From contig JAAYTY010000032.1 of the NCBI GenBank assembly GCA_012523605.1, positions 1 through 6,004 on the forward strand: a stretch of 6,004 nt of DNA, read 5' to 3'. Positions 5,685 to 6,004 of this stretch are shown here, piece after piece (positions within the stretch are counted from its first letter, which is position 1; every line of letters begins with the position of its first letter). Both the position numbers and the translations under genes were made by a program. The notes beneath the pieces were generated by a model. That model worked only from the letters and a program-made list of their open reading frames with translations. It did not search any database and was not told where the DNA came from. The stretch comes from Candidatus Fermentibacterota bacterium (GTDB lineage Bacteria > Fermentibacterota > Fermentibacteria > Fermentibacterales > Fermentibacteraceae).

Positions 5685-6004
5685 AGTACCCCTCCCTGCG
5701 AGACGCGCGCCTCGAAGGCAGGCGGGTCTTCCTTCGAGCCGACCTCAACGTTCCCCTGGCGAACGGCGAGGTGGCCGACGACACGAGGATAACCGCGGTG
5801 CTCCCCACGCTCAGGGACATCCTGCCCCGGGGCGCATCGGTGGTCATCGCGAGCCACCTCGGCCGGCCCGACGGCAAGCCAATGCCGGAGTACAGCCTCG
5901 CCCCCGTGGCAAGGAGGCTGCAGGAGCTGCTGGGATCCCCGGTGCTACTCGCACCGGACTGCGTGGGGAAACGCGTGGAAACCATGGCCGCCGCCCTGCG
6001 TCCC
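5681..6004 (+). CDS. pgk: Phosphoglycerate kinase, N-terminal part (cut by window end)
   Basis: The enzyme transfers the high-energy phosphate of 1,3-bisphosphoglycerate to ADP, the step after GAPDH. The first 108 codons are present and open to the window edge, about a quarter of the usual ~390-400 residues. Visible are RADLNVPL (19-26, usually RVDFNVP) with substrate residues Asp21 and Asn23, DDTRITAVLPTL (33-44) with Arg36, SHLGRPDGK (58-66) with His59 and Arg62, and SLAPVARRLQELLG, all typical of the 3-phosphoglycerate-binding N-terminal domain. The GTG start overlaps the gap stop as GTGA (5681-5684), with GAGGTGG (5670-5676) upstream, so translation is probably coupled to gap. A gap-pgk pair is a common bacterial arrangement. 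A fusion to triosephosphate isomerase at the far end, known in some bacteria, cannot be judged here. Confidence 0.95.
   Translation, partial: MKYPSLRDARLEGRRVFLRADLNVPLANGEVADDTRITAVLPTLRDILPRGASVVIASHLGRPDGKPMPEYSLAPVARRLQELLGSPVLLAPDCVGKRVETMAAALRP

Overview
The window is a tightly packed, GC-rich bacterial segment. All six recognisable genes lie on the + strand and are separated by 7-15 bases or overlapping. No rRNA, tRNA, CRISPR array, insertion sequence, promoter or hairpin terminator was seen, and no gap between genes exceeds 50 bases. GC is high throughout, yet arginine AGG and isoleucine ATA codons are common. This codon habit and the domain set do not identify a lineage. A poorly characterised bacterial phylum is plausible but is inference only.

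Layout: (1) a possible last ten codons of an upstream gene (1-30); (2) an SPFH-domain protein ending in three zinc ribbons (50-1171); (3) a class I adenylate-forming enzyme, acyl- or aryl-acid:CoA ligase-like (1179-2840), whose last ~70 residues resemble an AroQ-type chorismate mutase; (4) a short, core-only DAHP synthase, aroF (2856-3614, possibly starting at CTG 2844); (5) a group III phosphofructokinase with residues typical of pyrophosphate-dependent enzymes (3631-4668); (6) glyceraldehyde-3-phosphate dehydrogenase, gap (4683-5684); (7) the first 108 codons of phosphoglycerate kinase, pgk (5681 to the window end), overlapping the gap stop by GTGA.

How they work together: PFK, GAPDH and PGK are central glycolytic/gluconeogenic steps. 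DAHP synthase takes PEP from that pathway plus erythrose-4-phosphate into aromatic biosynthesis. Chorismate mutase acts later in the same aromatic route, and in several bacteria it is fused to the N-terminus of DAHP synthase as its feedback-sensing domain. Here the mutase-like domain sits at the end of the ligase, directly before DAHP synthase and in the same reading frame, with one TAG between them.

The most unusual point is this ligase-mutase-like fusion next to a DAHP synthase that lacks its own regulatory domain. The mutase-like domain appears to have lost several catalytic residues, so a regulatory or docking role is more likely than catalysis. This is a hypothesis from sequence alone.
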